DNA of 64,000 bases from Himantopus leucocephalus (Eukaryota; Chordata; Aves; Charadriiformes; Recurvirostridae): the NCBI GenBank assembly GCA_003993805.1, contig RSEF01000004.1, forward strand, positions 13,063,645 through 13,127,644, given 5' to 3'. The position numbers and the translations under genes are program-made. The notes under the pieces are model-generated. The model ran no database searches. It was not told the origin of the DNA and saw only the letters and a program-made list of their open reading frames with translations. Positions 63,923 through 64,000 of this stretch are shown one piece after another. Every line of letters starts with the position of its first letter. Position 1 is the stretch's first letter.

Positions 63923-64000
63923 TCGGGGGCAGGGGGAGAAGGGATGCATTCCTGATGGTGTATTACTTAAATGACTCAGGCAGATGAGCACGGTTGTTTG
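63923..64000. other. Window end, nothing recognised
   Basis: Short G-rich then mixed sequence after the gap. No feature seen. Confidence 0.5.

Noticed and set aside
1..64000. CRISPR arrays, bacterial operons, tRNA or rRNA genes
   Set aside because: The sequence is vertebrate nuclear DNA. I saw no spaced direct repeats of CRISPR type, no rRNA segments and no tRNA A/B-box pair with a foldable cloverleaf.

Overview
The window looks like about 64 kb of a bird nuclear genome (vertebrate, most likely avian). It is largely AT-rich, non-repetitive, non-coding DNA. It carries at least one avian/reptilian-type CR1 retrotransposon fragment and almost no other interspersed repeats. It contains one gene I can identify with confidence: the single-exon SoxB1 transcription factor gene SOX3, on the + strand at 24672-25628. 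Its product is 318 aa, about the size expected for a bird SOX3, and lacks the long poly-alanine tracts of mammalian SOX3. The species cannot be fixed from the sequence.

Layout. (1) 1-18430 is AT-rich intergenic DNA with no recognisable exon. It holds two local duplications that look like assembly artefacts (2588-2811 and 10684-11151, each split by N), a possible LTR fragment near 12.3 kb, a near-consensus SOX/POU composite site at 14026-14040 and simple repeats near 16.5 and 16.8 kb. (2) 18430-28000 is a roughly 10 kb GC- and CpG-rich domain centred on SOX3. It includes a minus-strand CR1 fragment, several low-repeat blocks that look regulatory, an exact PBX-MEIS/PREP site, a CCAAT/TATA-like promoter cluster, a 100-N gap in the SOX3 leader, the SOX3 open reading frame, and its 3' UTR ending at a poly(A) signal at 26432-26437. 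(3) 28000-64000 is again AT-rich intergenic DNA. It has an old CR1 tail at 35.1 kb, five identical copies of an 81-bp unit at 44500-44904, homeodomain/POU-rich stretches near 50-51 kb and 62.6-62.8 kb, one plausible unannotated exon at 54825-54960, an (ATT)n(GTT)n microsatellite at 61.8 kb, and a gap inside a G-run at 63875.

Biology. SOX3 is a developmental regulator that in known vertebrate genomes sits in a gene-poor region with distal enhancers. The layout here fits that: one short intronless gene in a broad CpG island, flanked by tens of kilobases of low-repeat DNA with POU, SOX and homeodomain motifs. I found no evidence of a new multi-gene system. The best leads are a leader conserved in frame upstream of the usual SOX3 start codon, candidate cis-regulatory elements, an orphan exon-like segment, and a perfect 81-bp minisatellite. 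Several odd features are best explained by assembly problems at homopolymers and at contig overlaps joined by single Ns.
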